DNA of 32,624 nt from an uncultured Lachnospiraceae bacterium (GTDB taxonomy: Bacteria > Bacillota > Clostridia > Lachnospirales > Lachnospiraceae): contig CAJUKV010000039.1 of NCBI GenBank assembly GCA_910587305.1, forward strand, positions 1-32,624, in the 5' to 3' direction. The stretch's first letter is position 1. The number at the start of each line of letters is the position of its first letter. The position numbers and the translations under genes are program-made. The notes under the pieces were generated by a model, which saw nothing but the letters and a program-made list of their open reading frames with translations, was not told the origin of the DNA and did not search any database. Shown here piece by piece: positions 1-7,734 of this stretch.

Positions 1-93
1 GATATTTGGAGTAAAAGAAATTTGAAAGTTCACTTCAAACTTGATATGCGCAATAAAGCAAAGGTGAACTTTGTTCACCTCGCAGAAATGGGG
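1..93 (+). repeat. Left copy of a 93-bp terminal inverted repeat
   Basis: The first 93 bases match the reverse complement of the last 93 bases (32532-32624) with one mismatch at position 56. The unit contains a hairpin GGTGAAC-TTT-GTTCACC and a second GTTCAC word near position 28 that could pair with the same GTGAAC, so alternative foldings are possible. It ends in GGGG exactly 6 nt before the ATG of the following gene, the same geometry as at the right end. It is probably a dispersed repeat at which the assembly stopped. Confidence 0.9.
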
Positions 94-96
94 TAA
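1..96 (+). CDS. Possible 3' end of an unidentified ORF, open at the window edge
   Basis: Frame 1 is open from the first base to a TAA at 94-96, giving 31 residues with the words KVHFKLDMRN and VNFVHLAEMG. The same frame is open in the inverted copy at the right end, where it lacks the stop and runs into the VapC toxin. Two copies sharing a frame fit either a short coding tail or chance openness of a non-coding repeat. I do not recognise the peptide. Confidence 0.2.
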   Translation, partial: DIWSKRNLKVHFKLDMRNKAKVNFVHLAEMG

Positions 97-99
97 ACT

Positions 100-780
100 A
101 TGAAAAAAAATACGCAGAAAGAATACATCGTAATCGGGCTTGGGAGGTTCGGCAGCAATGTGGCAAAGCAGTTGGAGGCCAACGGGTGCAGAGTGCTTGC
201 CATTGACAAAAACGAAAACCGCATCGGACAGATTGCGGATTATGTCACCCTTGCCATGTGCGTGGATGTGAAAAATGAGGACGCCTTAGAAGAACTGGGC
301 GGCAGGAACTTTGACGGGGCAATTATTTCTATCGGCCATAGCCTGGACGCTTCGGTGCTGGCGGCAATCTGGGCCAAGGAGCAGGGGATCAAACAGATTA
401 TTGCCAAAGCCTATGACGATATGCAGGGAAAGATTCTGACCAAAATAGGCGTGGATGAGATTGTCTATCCGGAGAGGGAAATGGGGGTGCATCTGGCCAA
501 TAACCTGGCGTTTAATAACCTGTTCGACGCAATCGAGCTGACACAGGAATACTCCATTGCGGATGTGGGCACCCTGGACAGCTGGGCGGGCAAAAGCCTG
601 AAAGAGTTAAAAATCCGTGAAAAATATGGGGTAAATGTCATTGCCATTAAGCGTTCCGGAGCGCTGATTATCAATCCTCCGGCAGATGAACCCACGAAAA
701 AAAGCGACGTTTTCGTGCTGTTAGGACTTAATAATACTTTGAAAAAGATTGCAAACGCATTTAGTTCCCAAAAGAAATAG
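100..780 (+). CDS. ktrA: KtrA/TrkA-type potassium uptake regulatory subunit
   Basis: Cytoplasmic RCK protein that gates a KtrB/TrkH-type potassium channel by binding nucleotide. The 226-residue length is that of KtrA. The N-terminal Rossmann RCK domain starts with the glycine-rich loop GLGRFGSNVA (about residues 13-22) followed by an acidic position in AIDKNE, which binds the adenine ribose. A C-terminal TrkA_C domain occupies roughly residues 140-220. The ATG at 100 lies 6 nt after a GGGG supplied by the terminal repeat. No channel subunit is visible; it would have to lie outside the window or elsewhere in the genome. A hairpin with a T-run follows directly. Confidence 0.9.
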   Translation: MKKNTQKEYIVIGLGRFGSNVAKQLEANGCRVLAIDKNENRIGQIADYVTLAMCVDVKNEDALEELGGRNFDGAIISIGHSLDASVLAAIWAKEQGIKQIIAKAYDDMQGKILTKIGVDEIVYPEREMGVHLANNLAFNNLFDAIELTQEYSIADVGTLDSWAGKSLKELKIREKYGVNVIAIKRSGALIINPPADEPTKKSDVFVLLGLNNTLKKIANAFSSQKK

Positions 781-793
781 AAGACGAAAAACC

Positions 794-829
794 GCAGGGA
801 TAGGCATTTACTTATCTCTGCATTTTTTT
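794..829 (+). terminator. Rho-independent terminator after ktrA
   Basis: Stem 794-802 (GCAGGGATA) pairs with 813-821 (TATCTCTGC, one G-U pair) around a 10-nt loop and is followed by a seven-T run at 823-829. It overlaps the last codons of the convergent MATE gene. Confidence 0.8.
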
Positions 830-2161
830 CAGCTTTCTATACAGGGTAAAGTACATAGTGATAAAGCAGGCAAGGCCGCCGATTGCATTGGATATGGGTT
901 CCGCCAGAAAGATGCCGTCCACGCCGAAGCCAAGTCTTGGCAGAAGAACGGTTAAGGGCGCCACAATCACAGCCTTGCGAAGGAGGGAGAAAAAAATCGC
1001 CTGTTTGGAATATCCCAGCGCCGTAAAAGACGACTGGCCGCCAAACTGAAAGGCCATGAAAAAGAAGCCGAAAAAATACAGCCGCAACGCGTCCGCTCCC
1101 GCCTCAAGCATAGCGGCGTCCGTGGTAAAAATGGAGAGAAGAAGATGGGGGGAGCATATGACAACAAACCAGGCTGCCAGTGTATACAAAATACCGATGA
1201 TAGAGGTAAAACGGATTCCCTGACAGACCCTCTCATACTGCTTTGCGCCGTAATTATAGCCCAGCACCGGCTGGGAGCCGCTGGTAAGGCCGCTGACCGG
1301 AAGGGAGAGGATTTCCCGCACGGAATTGATTACGGTCATAATGCCCACATACAAATCTCCGCCATATATTTTTAAGGTGGCGTTGCACACCACCTGAACC
1401 AGACAGTTGGTAGCCTGCATGATAAAGCCCGACATGCCGAGAGGGATAATTTCCCACATCAGCTTTACGTCTATCTTCAGATTCTGCTTTTTTATTCTAA
1501 GCTCCACCTTTTTCCCTGTCAGGAACCGCAGGACCCAGATACAGGATGCAATTTGACTTATCACGGTGGCAAGGGCCGCCCCCGCCACCCCCATCTTGAA
1601 ACTAAATATAAATAAGGGATCCAGAATCAAATTTAAAATAGCGCCTAAAAGGGTGGTCATCATCCCCATTTTAGGAAAGCCCTGGGCGTTGATAAAGCCG
1701 TTCAGGCCGGTGGAAAGCATGGAAAAGGAGGTGCCCAGCAGGTAAATTCTAAGGTATGCGTCCGCATATACATAAGACGCGTCGCTGGCGCCAAACAAAT
1801 AAAGGATGGGCCTTCGCAGCAGATAGCAAAAGAGCAGTATGAGGAAAGATGAGAGCAGCAAAAGAGAAAAGACATTGCCGAGTATCTTTTCGGCCCTCGC
1901 CTCTTCTTTCGCGCCTCTGGATATGGAAAAAAGGGGAGTGCCCCCTGTGCTGAACAGGAATGTGAAAGCGGCCACCAATGTGGTGAGCGGAAAGGCCAGG
2001 CCAATGCCGGTCAGGGCTAAAGAGTCCGCCCCCGGCAGGTGGCCGATATAAATGCGGTCTACCACGTTATATAAAAGCTGTACCAATTGTGCAAGCATAA
2101 GGGGAATAGACTGGCTGATAATATTGCGCCATACTTTCCCTCCGGAAAAATCGTTTGTCAT
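812..2161 (-). CDS. MATE-family multidrug/cation exporter
   Basis: Polytopic inner-membrane antiporter of the MATE (NorM/DinF-like) family that exports drugs or metabolites using a sodium or proton gradient. About 449 residues and roughly 12 hydrophobic segments match the family. The N-terminal part SQSIPLMLAQLVQLLYNVVD and the following IYIGHLPG are typical of clostridial MATE proteins. An upstream frame extension exists to 2215, but the ATG at 2159-2161 is preceded by GGAGG and is preferred. Convergent with ktrA. The substrate cannot be deduced. Confidence 0.9.
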   Translation of the reverse strand: MTNDFSGGKVWRNIISQSIPLMLAQLVQLLYNVVDRIYIGHLPGADSLALTGIGLAFPLTTLVAAFTFLFSTGGTPLFSISRGAKEEARAEKILGNVFSLLLLSSFLILLFCYLLRRPILYLFGASDASYVYADAYLRIYLLGTSFSMLSTGLNGFINAQGFPKMGMMTTLLGAILNLILDPLFIFSFKMGVAGAALATVISQIASCIWVLRFLTGKKVELRIKKQNLKIDVKLMWEIIPLGMSGFIMQATNCLVQVVCNATLKIYGGDLYVGIMTVINSVREILSLPVSGLTSGSQPVLGYNYGAKQYERVCQGIRFTSIIGILYTLAAWFVVICSPHLLLSIFTTDAAMLEAGADALRLYFFGFFFMAFQFGGQSSFTALGYSKQAIFFSLLRKAVIVAPLTVLLPRLGFGVDGIFLAEPISNAIGGLACFITMYFTLYRKLKKMQR

Positions 2162-2402
2162 AGATTCCTGTACCTCCTGCAGACTGCGCCGGTGGCAGTC
2201 CGGCCTGTGCCCCAACTGTTATTGTGCCATTTCATCATAGCATTTTTTCGTTTAATCCGTCAATTACGCATTGCTATGGCGTATAGGCTGATTAGAAGCA
2301 AGAAAAATATTAAAGGATATTATTTTAAAAAGGCTCGACCAATTGTAGGTATTTCAATATTGTTAGCTTCAATATTGTTATGTAAATATTTCCAGGAGGT
2401 CA

Positions 2403-2430
2403 TTGACAAAATTCACTTATTTGGTAGAAT
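2403..2430 (+). promoter_or_regulatory. Likely promoter of the type III toxin-antitoxin locus
   Basis: TTGACA (2403-2408), 16-nt spacer, TAGAAT (2425-2430). It lies just before the presumed antitoxin RNA and the terminator hairpin in front of the ToxN-like gene, the usual order in type III systems. Confidence 0.65.
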
Positions 2431-2436
2431 ACTATT

Positions 2437-2530
2437 AAAGGAGAGTCCTGCCAACAAGTGGACGTTCAAAAAGCGTTAGCGTCGCTGCGGTGACACTACA
2501 TTCAAGGACTATGGTAACATAGTCCTTGAA
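2437..2530 (+). ncRNA. Candidate ToxI/AntiQ-type antitoxin RNA
   Basis: In type III systems an RNA of tandem 34-45-nt repeats lies between the promoter and the toxin gene and inhibits the toxin as a pseudoknot. Here only about 70 nt separate the -10 box from the terminator stem. Two degenerate units with a period near 36-37 can be proposed: CTGC at 2448 and 2485, and AC(G/A)TTCAA at 2462 and 2498. The repeat is weak, so the position is inferred mostly from context. Confidence 0.5.
2501..2530 (+). terminator. Attenuating hairpin between antitoxin RNA and toxN
   Basis: Perfect 13-bp stem, TTCAAGGACTATG (2501-2513) with CATAGTCCTTGAA (2518-2530), closed by GTAA and followed by an AT-rich stretch. 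Its position between the antitoxin region and the toxin gene matches the leaky terminator that keeps antitoxin RNA in excess over toxin mRNA. Confidence 0.8.
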
Positions 2531-2622
2531 ATATTTTATGCGAATAGCGATGAAAATGCCATGCTTAAAACCAACTTTTGGTTGGCGAGAGCATCTTGAG
2601 GAGCATCGCGGGGAAGAATTAT

Positions 2623-3180
2623 ATGACACAGCTACCATTAGAAGTCTATCGAATAGACATGAAATACATTAGGAATTTGCATAATATTGACAATAGAGTG
2701 TTTTCCGTATCGCCACAGATAGGGAAAGATGAACGCCCTTTTCTTGGCGTAATTATTGTATGCAATGAACATAAATATTGTGTACCATTGTCAAAACCTA
2801 AGAAAAAGCACGAAAAGATGCGTGATAAGATAGATTTCAAGAAAATCGTACATAATGGTACTCTGATAGGAGTTTTAAATTTCAATCTTATGATACCTGT
2901 CGAAAATGCACAGATACAACGGATTGATACTAAAATTCGTAAACATGATAATATGGATACAAGAAAGAAGAAGGAACTTCTGATCAAAGAATTAGAAAGG
3001 TGCAATGAACATGTAAGTGATTTGGCCAATACCGCAAATGTTCTTTATCAAAAATATATTTCAGGTGAAAATTTTACAGCGAGAGAGCAGTGTCTGAATT
3101 TTAAGAGAATGGAATCGGAATGTAACAAATATAATGAGAAGTTACGGATTTTTAAGATTGAAAGAGGTAGTTCTAAATGA
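2623..3180 (+). CDS. toxN: ToxN/AbiQ-family type III endoribonuclease toxin
   Basis: Sequence-specific endoribonuclease toxin of a type III toxin-antitoxin, abortive-infection system. It has 185 residues, close to AbiQ and ToxN. Family landmarks occur in order: an N-terminal VYRIDMKYIRNLHNID segment, FLGVIIV, then VPLSKPKKKHEK, which carries the Ser/Lys active-site region and the conserved PKK-H, followed by GVLNFNLMIPV and a C-terminal helical region. The ATG at 2623 is preceded by GGGGAAG at about 7 nt, better than the TTG at 2578. After the stop, the same frame stays open for another 42 codons to a TAA at 3307-3309, perhaps the relic of a longer reading frame. Confidence 0.85.
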   Translation: MTQLPLEVYRIDMKYIRNLHNIDNRVFSVSPQIGKDERPFLGVIIVCNEHKYCVPLSKPKKKHEKMRDKIDFKKIVHNGTLIGVLNFNLMIPVENAQIQRIDTKIRKHDNMDTRKKKELLIKELERCNEHVSDLANTANVLYQKYISGENFTAREQCLNFKRMESECNKYNEKLRIFKIERGSSK

Positions 3181-3333
3181 AAGATTAGAGGTAACTTTAT
3201 AAGTGATAAGCATCTGTTCTGTGGCAAATCCGGAAATATCGGTTTGGCTTGGAAAGAAGTAATCAAATCACAATCGGAATTTTCAGGAGGCAATTATAAA
3301 AAGAGATAATGAAAAATGTCAGGAGACATGAAG

Positions 3334-4848
3334 ATGGAAGCACTGCAGACAATAACGTATTACAACAAAGAAACAGGGGAAGTCTCCCGGGAAGAAAGAA
3401 GGCTTAAGGCGCACAGGGAGGCGGAGCTGGATCGCCAGATAGAATCCAATGTGGTTGGCCTGTACCCGGATTATCTTTTTCAGGAAATAGACGGCTTTGG
3501 CTGCGCCATGACGGAGACGGCCTGCTATCTTTTATCCAAAATGGAGCCGGAAGTAAGGCGGGAAGCCATAAAGCGCTGGTTCGGCGCAGAGGGGATAAAG
3601 GCAAGGTTTATCAGAATCCCCATTGACAGCTGCGATTATTCGCTGGAAGAATACCAGGCGGTGGAAAATCCTCTTGCGGATCCTGAACTTCAAACTTTTT
3701 CTATCGGCAGGGATAAAAAATATATTATTCCTGTGGTAAAGGAGGCGATGGCGCTCTGCAAGGAGCCGGTTTGCGTGCTGCTCAGTCCCTGGTCTCCGCC
3801 TGTGCAGTGGAAGACGCCCCCGGAAATTAAGAAAAATGACGCCGCCGTTTATGGAGGAAAGGAAGAAAGCGTAGATCTTACCAGGCCGAACCGCTGCTTT
3901 GGAGGGCGGTTAAAACCGGAATATTATGCTTCCTGGGCAAAATATCTGGTAAAGTATGTGAAGGCTTATCTGGAAGAAGGGCTGAACGTGACCATGCTTT
4001 CCGTTCAGAACGAAGCGAACGCCGCCACCAGCTGGGACAGCTGCGTCTGGAGTGGGGAGCAGGAAAGGGAATTTCTGGTCAGCCACCTGTATCCGGCTAT
4101 GAGAGAGGCGGGGCTTCATAAAAAGATTGGGCTTTACATCTGGGACCACAACAAAGAGAGAATGATAGAACATGTTGACGAGGTGATGGATGGGGAGGCC
4201 GGGGATATGATTCAGGGCTTTGCCTACCATTGGTATACGGGAGATCATTTTGAGGCGCTGTCTCTTTTAAGAGGCAGGTATCCGGACAAGGTTTTGATGC
4301 ATTCGGAGAGCTGTGGACTGCATATTCCGGGCAAGGTGTCCGCCTTTGATTTGCCGGAGGATAAGCGGCAGGAGCTCCCGCCGGAGATGCAGGAACTTTT
4401 CAAAATGTCGCCTTTGGAAGTGGATTTTCAGGATGCGCAAAATTATGCCCATGATATCATAGGGGATATCAATCACGGCATGAACCGGTGGATTGACTGG
4501 AATATGATTGTGGATCGCACAGGGGGACCGAGGCATGTGCCGGGAGGTTTCGCCGCGCCGATGATTGCGGAGAAAGACGGAAGCTATACCTGCACGGTCA
4601 GCTATGCGTATATCCGGCAGATTGCCCGCACCATCCTGCCAGGTAGCAGACGCATGGGAATCAGCGTGTATGGACAGGATGTGGAAGCCGCCGCCGTAAA
4701 AAATCCGGATGGGACAGTGGGGCTTGCGCTGCTCAACCGGCAAAAAAGACAGCTGCCCGTGGCGCTTCGTCTGCAGGGGTATTTGTATGAAATCACCCTG
4801 CCGGGAGAGACTTTAAGCACAGTGCTGCTTGATATGGATAAGGAATAG
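3334..4848 (+). CDS. Glycoside hydrolase family 30 enzyme
   Basis: Retaining glycosidase of GH30, the family of glucosylceramidases, beta-1,6-glucanases and beta-xylosidases. The (beta/alpha)8 domain begins near FQEIDGFGCAMTETAC. The acid/base glutamate lies in SVQNEANA (E227) and the nucleophile in HSESC (E325). A small C-terminal beta-sandwich (about 430-504) follows, ending with a segment such as VGLALLNR. No signal peptide is seen, so it may act inside the cell on imported oligosaccharides. The ATG at 3316 is possible, but AGGAG 8 nt before the ATG at 3334 favours that start. The SGNH hydrolase downstream is on the same strand and probably acts on related sugars. The substrate is unknown. 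Confidence 0.88.
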   Translation: MEALQTITYYNKETGEVSREERRLKAHREAELDRQIESNVVGLYPDYLFQEIDGFGCAMTETACYLLSKMEPEVRREAIKRWFGAEGIKARFIRIPIDSCDYSLEEYQAVENPLADPELQTFSIGRDKKYIIPVVKEAMALCKEPVCVLLSPWSPPVQWKTPPEIKKNDAAVYGGKEESVDLTRPNRCFGGRLKPEYYASWAKYLVKYVKAYLEEGLNVTMLSVQNEANAATSWDSCVWSGEQEREFLVSHLYPAMREAGLHKKIGLYIWDHNKERMIEHVDEVMDGEAGDMIQGFAYHWYTGDHFEALSLLRGRYPDKVLMHSESCGLHIPGKVSAFDLPEDKRQELPPEMQELFKMSPLEVDFQDAQNYAHDIIGDINHGMNRWIDWNMIVDRTGGPRHVPGGFAAPMIAEKDGSYTCTVSYAYIRQIARTILPGSRRMGISVYGQDVEAAAVKNPDGTVGLALLNRQKRQLPVALRLQGYLYEITLPGETLSTVLLDMDKE

Positions 4849-4990
4849 AAAAAAGATTCTATAATCGGCAAATTTAAGCGAGGTTGTCAGTTTGTCAGGT
4901 TAATGTGAAAAGAGGTATTTCAGAATCTGTTTGGTCGGGCCCGTGGATTTACCGCATGGGCTATGGAAATATGATGCAGGGGGTATAAAG

Positions 4991-6184
4991 ATGGAGAATT
5001 GGAAGAAAACATGGGGTTATGTCCCAATTGATTTTGGCACGTTGGTAGGTACTGTGGAGGACATTACACAGAAAATCCTTATCAAAAACAATGTCGGCGG
5101 CAGTGCGGTTAAAATTAAATTTACCAATAAGTTTAACAGGGATACACTTTTGCTAGAGCAGGTGAGTGTGGGGAAGATTGACAAAAACAGCGGGCGGATA
5201 ACCGGGATCGTAAAGGCGACTTATCAGGGAAACACACAGATTGCGGTGCCTGCCGGCCAGGAATTTTATAGCGACAGCATTCCGCTTTCTTTAGAGGCGG
5301 GCGAAGAGCTGGCAATATCCGTTTACTTGAAGGAGAAACATGAGATTTACAGCCTTTGCCAGACCTGGAGCGGGAGAGGATGGCAGAGCGTCTTCTTTCA
5401 GGGTGATCAGACCCAAAAAGAAGATTTATCAGGAAAATCAACCCTGGAAACCTTTTCCTTTTTTGAATTTGACGAGCATATCTGCAACGGTGCTTTTGGC
5501 GTAAGCGGCGTGCAGGTTTTGGCAAAGGAGGATGTCACGGTGATGGCATGTTTTGGGGATTCTATCACCCACATGTCCTATTACTTTGACGCCCTTGAGG
5601 ACATCCTTTACGAAAAATATCCGGGAAGGCTTGCACTTCTCAACTGTGGAATCGGAGGGAACCGGGTTTTGTATGACGCCAGCTATGTAAAAGACATGCC
5701 GGGATGTGGAAGATGCTTTGGAAGGGCTGGGCAGGACAGATTTGAGGAGGATGTGTATGGAGATGCGGTTCCTGATATTGTATTTTTGATGGAGGGAATC
5801 AATGATTGCATGCATGGAATAGATTTTTGCCTGGAGGGACAGGTTCCTACCGGGACCATGGTTTTTGAAGGACTGAAATCTATGATAGAAAAGGCTCGTG
5901 GGAAGGGCAGCAGGATCTATTTCAGTACGGTTATGCCTTTTGCAAATGATAGCCGGCAGGCGGCGGGGCAGTCGGAAGATATCAGGCAGGAGCTGAATAT
6001 GCTGATTCGCGCCCATAAGGATTTGGCGGACGGGCTTGTGGATTTGGATGAAGTCGTCAGGAGGCCGGAGAACGCGCATTTTATGAAGGAGGGCCTGCAT
6101 TTGGGAGACGGGCTCCATCCGAATGCGGCGGGCGGTAAGGTGATTGCGGACGCGATTGGGAAACATTTGAAAGGAAATGTATAG
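4991..6184 (+). CDS. SGNH/GDSL-family hydrolase with N-terminal beta domain
   Basis: Probable carbohydrate esterase or acyl hydrolase. An N-terminal domain of about 180 residues, likely a beta sandwich, precedes the SGNH fold. Block I is CFGDSITH with the nucleophile S191, block II is CGIGGNRV, block III is EGINDC with N271, and block V is DGLHPN with D373 and H376, so the catalytic set is complete. There is no signal peptide. A frame extension to 4931 exists, but the ATG at 4991 follows GGGGG by 7 nt. The gene lies 142 bp after the GH30 gene and may share its transcript. Acetylxylan, rhamnogalacturonan or other sugar esters are all possible substrates. Confidence 0.82.
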   Translation: MENWKKTWGYVPIDFGTLVGTVEDITQKILIKNNVGGSAVKIKFTNKFNRDTLLLEQVSVGKIDKNSGRITGIVKATYQGNTQIAVPAGQEFYSDSIPLSLEAGEELAISVYLKEKHEIYSLCQTWSGRGWQSVFFQGDQTQKEDLSGKSTLETFSFFEFDEHICNGAFGVSGVQVLAKEDVTVMACFGDSITHMSYYFDALEDILYEKYPGRLALLNCGIGGNRVLYDASYVKDMPGCGRCFGRAGQDRFEEDVYGDAVPDIVFLMEGINDCMHGIDFCLEGQVPTGTMVFEGLKSMIEKARGKGSRIYFSTVMPFANDSRQAAGQSEDIRQELNMLIRAHKDLADGLVDLDEVVRRPENAHFMKEGLHLGDGLHPNAAGGKVIADAIGKHLKGNV

Positions 6185-6355
6185 AGCGCAGGCTTTGTCA
6201 AAAATCCCTGCCGATAGAAACGAATTTGAAGTAACCAAAAGCAGGCAATAGAAAATTGCTGAGCAACTTAGGAACTGTTAAGAATTAACTTTGCAGATGG
6301 CCCATCTTGGGGGCTTAGCAAGGGTGACGCCAGCCCCCGGCAGAGGGAATAAAAA

Positions 6356-6919
6356 CTATTTTTGCATGACCGAAACAGATTTAAAAATTCCGGATGTATG
6401 GAGCGCCTTGCTGACCATAAAAAGAATCAGGGAATCAATGGGCCACATCACGGCATTCTTAAGCAGACGGGCGGGCAAAAGCACCATGAATGCCTTTCCA
6501 TACAAAATGGATATCCACAGAGTATTAAAAAATATGTTACAGACAAGTACCACCGCCAGCTTGGCGATTAAGATCCGTGGTAAGGATACTGGTTTTTTGT
6601 ACATGAAGCTGCCATAAATAAGACCGGCTAATATAGCGTCAAAGGTAAAGCCGGGGAAAAACATGCCGGTGGGCTTTATCAAATATTTGATAATATCCAG
6701 CGCGCCTCCAAAACAGCCTCCCACCACGGGGCCAAACAGATAGTCCACTATCCGGTTTGGAATACCGGAAAACCCAATCTTAATGTAATTTCCAATCTCA
6801 ATGGAAGCAACGGCGCTAAGGGCAACGGCAATTGCGGCCATAAGCCCGCAGATTGTCACCGTGCGGAGACTTTTCATTTCCTGGTAAGACTGGGTGAACA
6901 AAGTTGCTAATCTTTTCAT
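6356..6919 (-). CDS. folT: Folate ECF transporter S component (FolT-type)
   Basis: Membrane substrate-binding subunit of a group II energy-coupling-factor transporter that takes up folates together with the shared EcfA/A'/T module, not seen here. It has 187 residues and about six hydrophobic segments, as expected for an S component. The motifs IKIGFSGIPNRIVDYLFGP and GALDIIKYLIKPTGMFFPGF are those of clostridial FolT. The folate assignment is strengthened by a THF riboswitch about 160 nt upstream on the same strand. AGGAGG lies 8 nt before the ATG. Downstream, a GC-rich hairpin at 6309-6338 lacks a U-run, so the terminator is unclear. Confidence 0.9.
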   Translation of the reverse strand: MKRLATLFTQSYQEMKSLRTVTICGLMAAIAVALSAVASIEIGNYIKIGFSGIPNRIVDYLFGPVVGGCFGGALDIIKYLIKPTGMFFPGFTFDAILAGLIYGSFMYKKPVSLPRILIAKLAVVLVCNIFFNTLWISILYGKAFMVLLPARLLKNAVMWPIDSLILFMVSKALHTSGIFKSVSVMQK

Positions 6920-6997
6920 AAAAAAATTACCTCCTTTGCAGACCTCATTCTACTACAATAGGAGATAAAATTAAAAAGAAAGATTTTTAATTCATAA

Positions 6998-7067
6998 ATT
7001 TGTGCCCACGATGCGTACTTTGACACGCATATAATTTGCGGACCATCCGCAAACGTGGCGCACAAAT
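6998..7067 (-). ncRNA. Three-way-junction RNA between the THF riboswitch and folT
   Basis: On the minus strand, ATTTGTG and CCACG at the 5' side pair with CGTGG and CACAAAT at the 3' side. They enclose two perfect hairpins, TTTGCGGA-TGG-TCCGCAAA and ATGCGT-N8-ACGCAT. The ATTTGTGCGC word also occurs inside the riboswitch, so the CACAAAT arm could pair with either copy. It may be an expression platform or one copy of the palindromic repeats seen elsewhere in the window. Confidence 0.6.
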
Positions 7068-7077
7068 ATCTCACATT

Positions 7078-7180
7078 GCAGCGGGATGCGATCTGTGCAC
7101 CGCAAAAACCTGACGGTTCTTTTCGTCCGGCTGTCAACTCCCTGTTCAGCCGGCACTTAACGCGCACAAATCTACTCTGC
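7078..7180 (-). promoter_or_regulatory. Tetrahydrofolate (THF) riboswitch
   Basis: On the minus strand the conserved core words occur in order: GCAGAGTAGA, GCGTTAAGTG, AGGGAGTT, GGACGAA, GCGGTG and GCATCCCGCTGC. The P2 helix GATTTGTGC pairs with GCACAGATC with one G-U pair, and the terminal GCAG pairs with CTGC. This matches the THF class, which controls folate transport and synthesis genes in Firmicutes, and the gene downstream is the folate S component. Confidence 0.88.
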
Positions 7181-7306
7181 ATATTTTGTTAACATCAGGA
7201 TGGCTGGCAAAGCCTGGCATCCATTGTTTTCTTACTAACTGCCGCAAACTGAAAACAGACGCTTCCTGCCTGGCAATTTCGTAAGGTTGTTAAGTTCCTG
7301 TAGACG

Positions 7307-7335
7307 ATTATAGGGTCACGCGCAGGAAAAAGCAA
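7307..7335 (-). promoter_or_regulatory. Candidate promoter of the folT leader
   Basis: On the minus strand TTGCTT (7335-7330), 17-nt spacer, TATAAT (7312-7307). Transcription would start near 7300, about 120 nt before the riboswitch. A nearer start cannot be excluded. Confidence 0.45.
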
Positions 7336-7534
7336 GTATTATTTTTAACTTTATGTTCGTTATAGGGCTTTCATTTCAGAGTTCTTTTGGACGGCAACGA
7401 TCCCCTTTCTATAATTTTTCCCTTAATATTTAGAAGTTCTTAAGAATTGATGCAGGAAGTTGTTCAGGTTTTTGAGGTAATCTCTCTTTATAATCCGTTA
7501 TAGAAAACAAATAGTAATTGTCTATAAAAATAAA

Positions 7535-7655
7535 CCGGCCGTGATGTGTATCAGAGACTGTCTGATAGGTAACAGTATAGTGCCTCACGGTATTTGATGT
7601 TACGGGAGAAAGGTAAGGGCCGGGTAATTGATGCGGACGAATGTCTGCGGGATGA
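7535..7655 (+). ncRNA. Candidate structured leader RNA upstream of the DedA gene
   Basis: The 554-bp gap between the folT riboswitch and the DedA gene has no convincing ORF. In it, CCGGCC (7535-7540) can pair with GGCCGG (7618-7623). Inside, CCGTGA (7539-7544) pairs with TCACGG (7585-7590) and TATCAG (7549-7554) with CTGATA (7562-7567). The outer and first inner helices share two bases and so compete. A further hairpin GCGGAC-GAAT-GTCTGC follows near 7632-7647. I do not recognise a known riboswitch class. Confidence 0.35.
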
Positions 7656-7734
7656 AGAAAGGAGAGGGGAGTGTGAAAACAAATTTGTGCTAACGCCCAA
7701 ATTTGAGGGTTATTGACAGGAAGGGAGGATTAAC

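Noticed and set aside
2087..2479. 130-codon frame upstream of toxN
   Set aside because: It overlaps the MATE gene start in antisense and the type III promoter; no ribosome site and no recognisable protein features.
5438..6238. 266-codon frame antisense to the SGNH hydrolase
   Set aside because: The sense strand encodes a full set of SGNH motifs; the antisense frame has no ribosome site or domain.
7713..7720. TTGACA-like box just before the DedA ribosome site
   Set aside because: It is too close to the start codon for a promoter to place a leader; no -10 follows at 16-18 nt before the gene.
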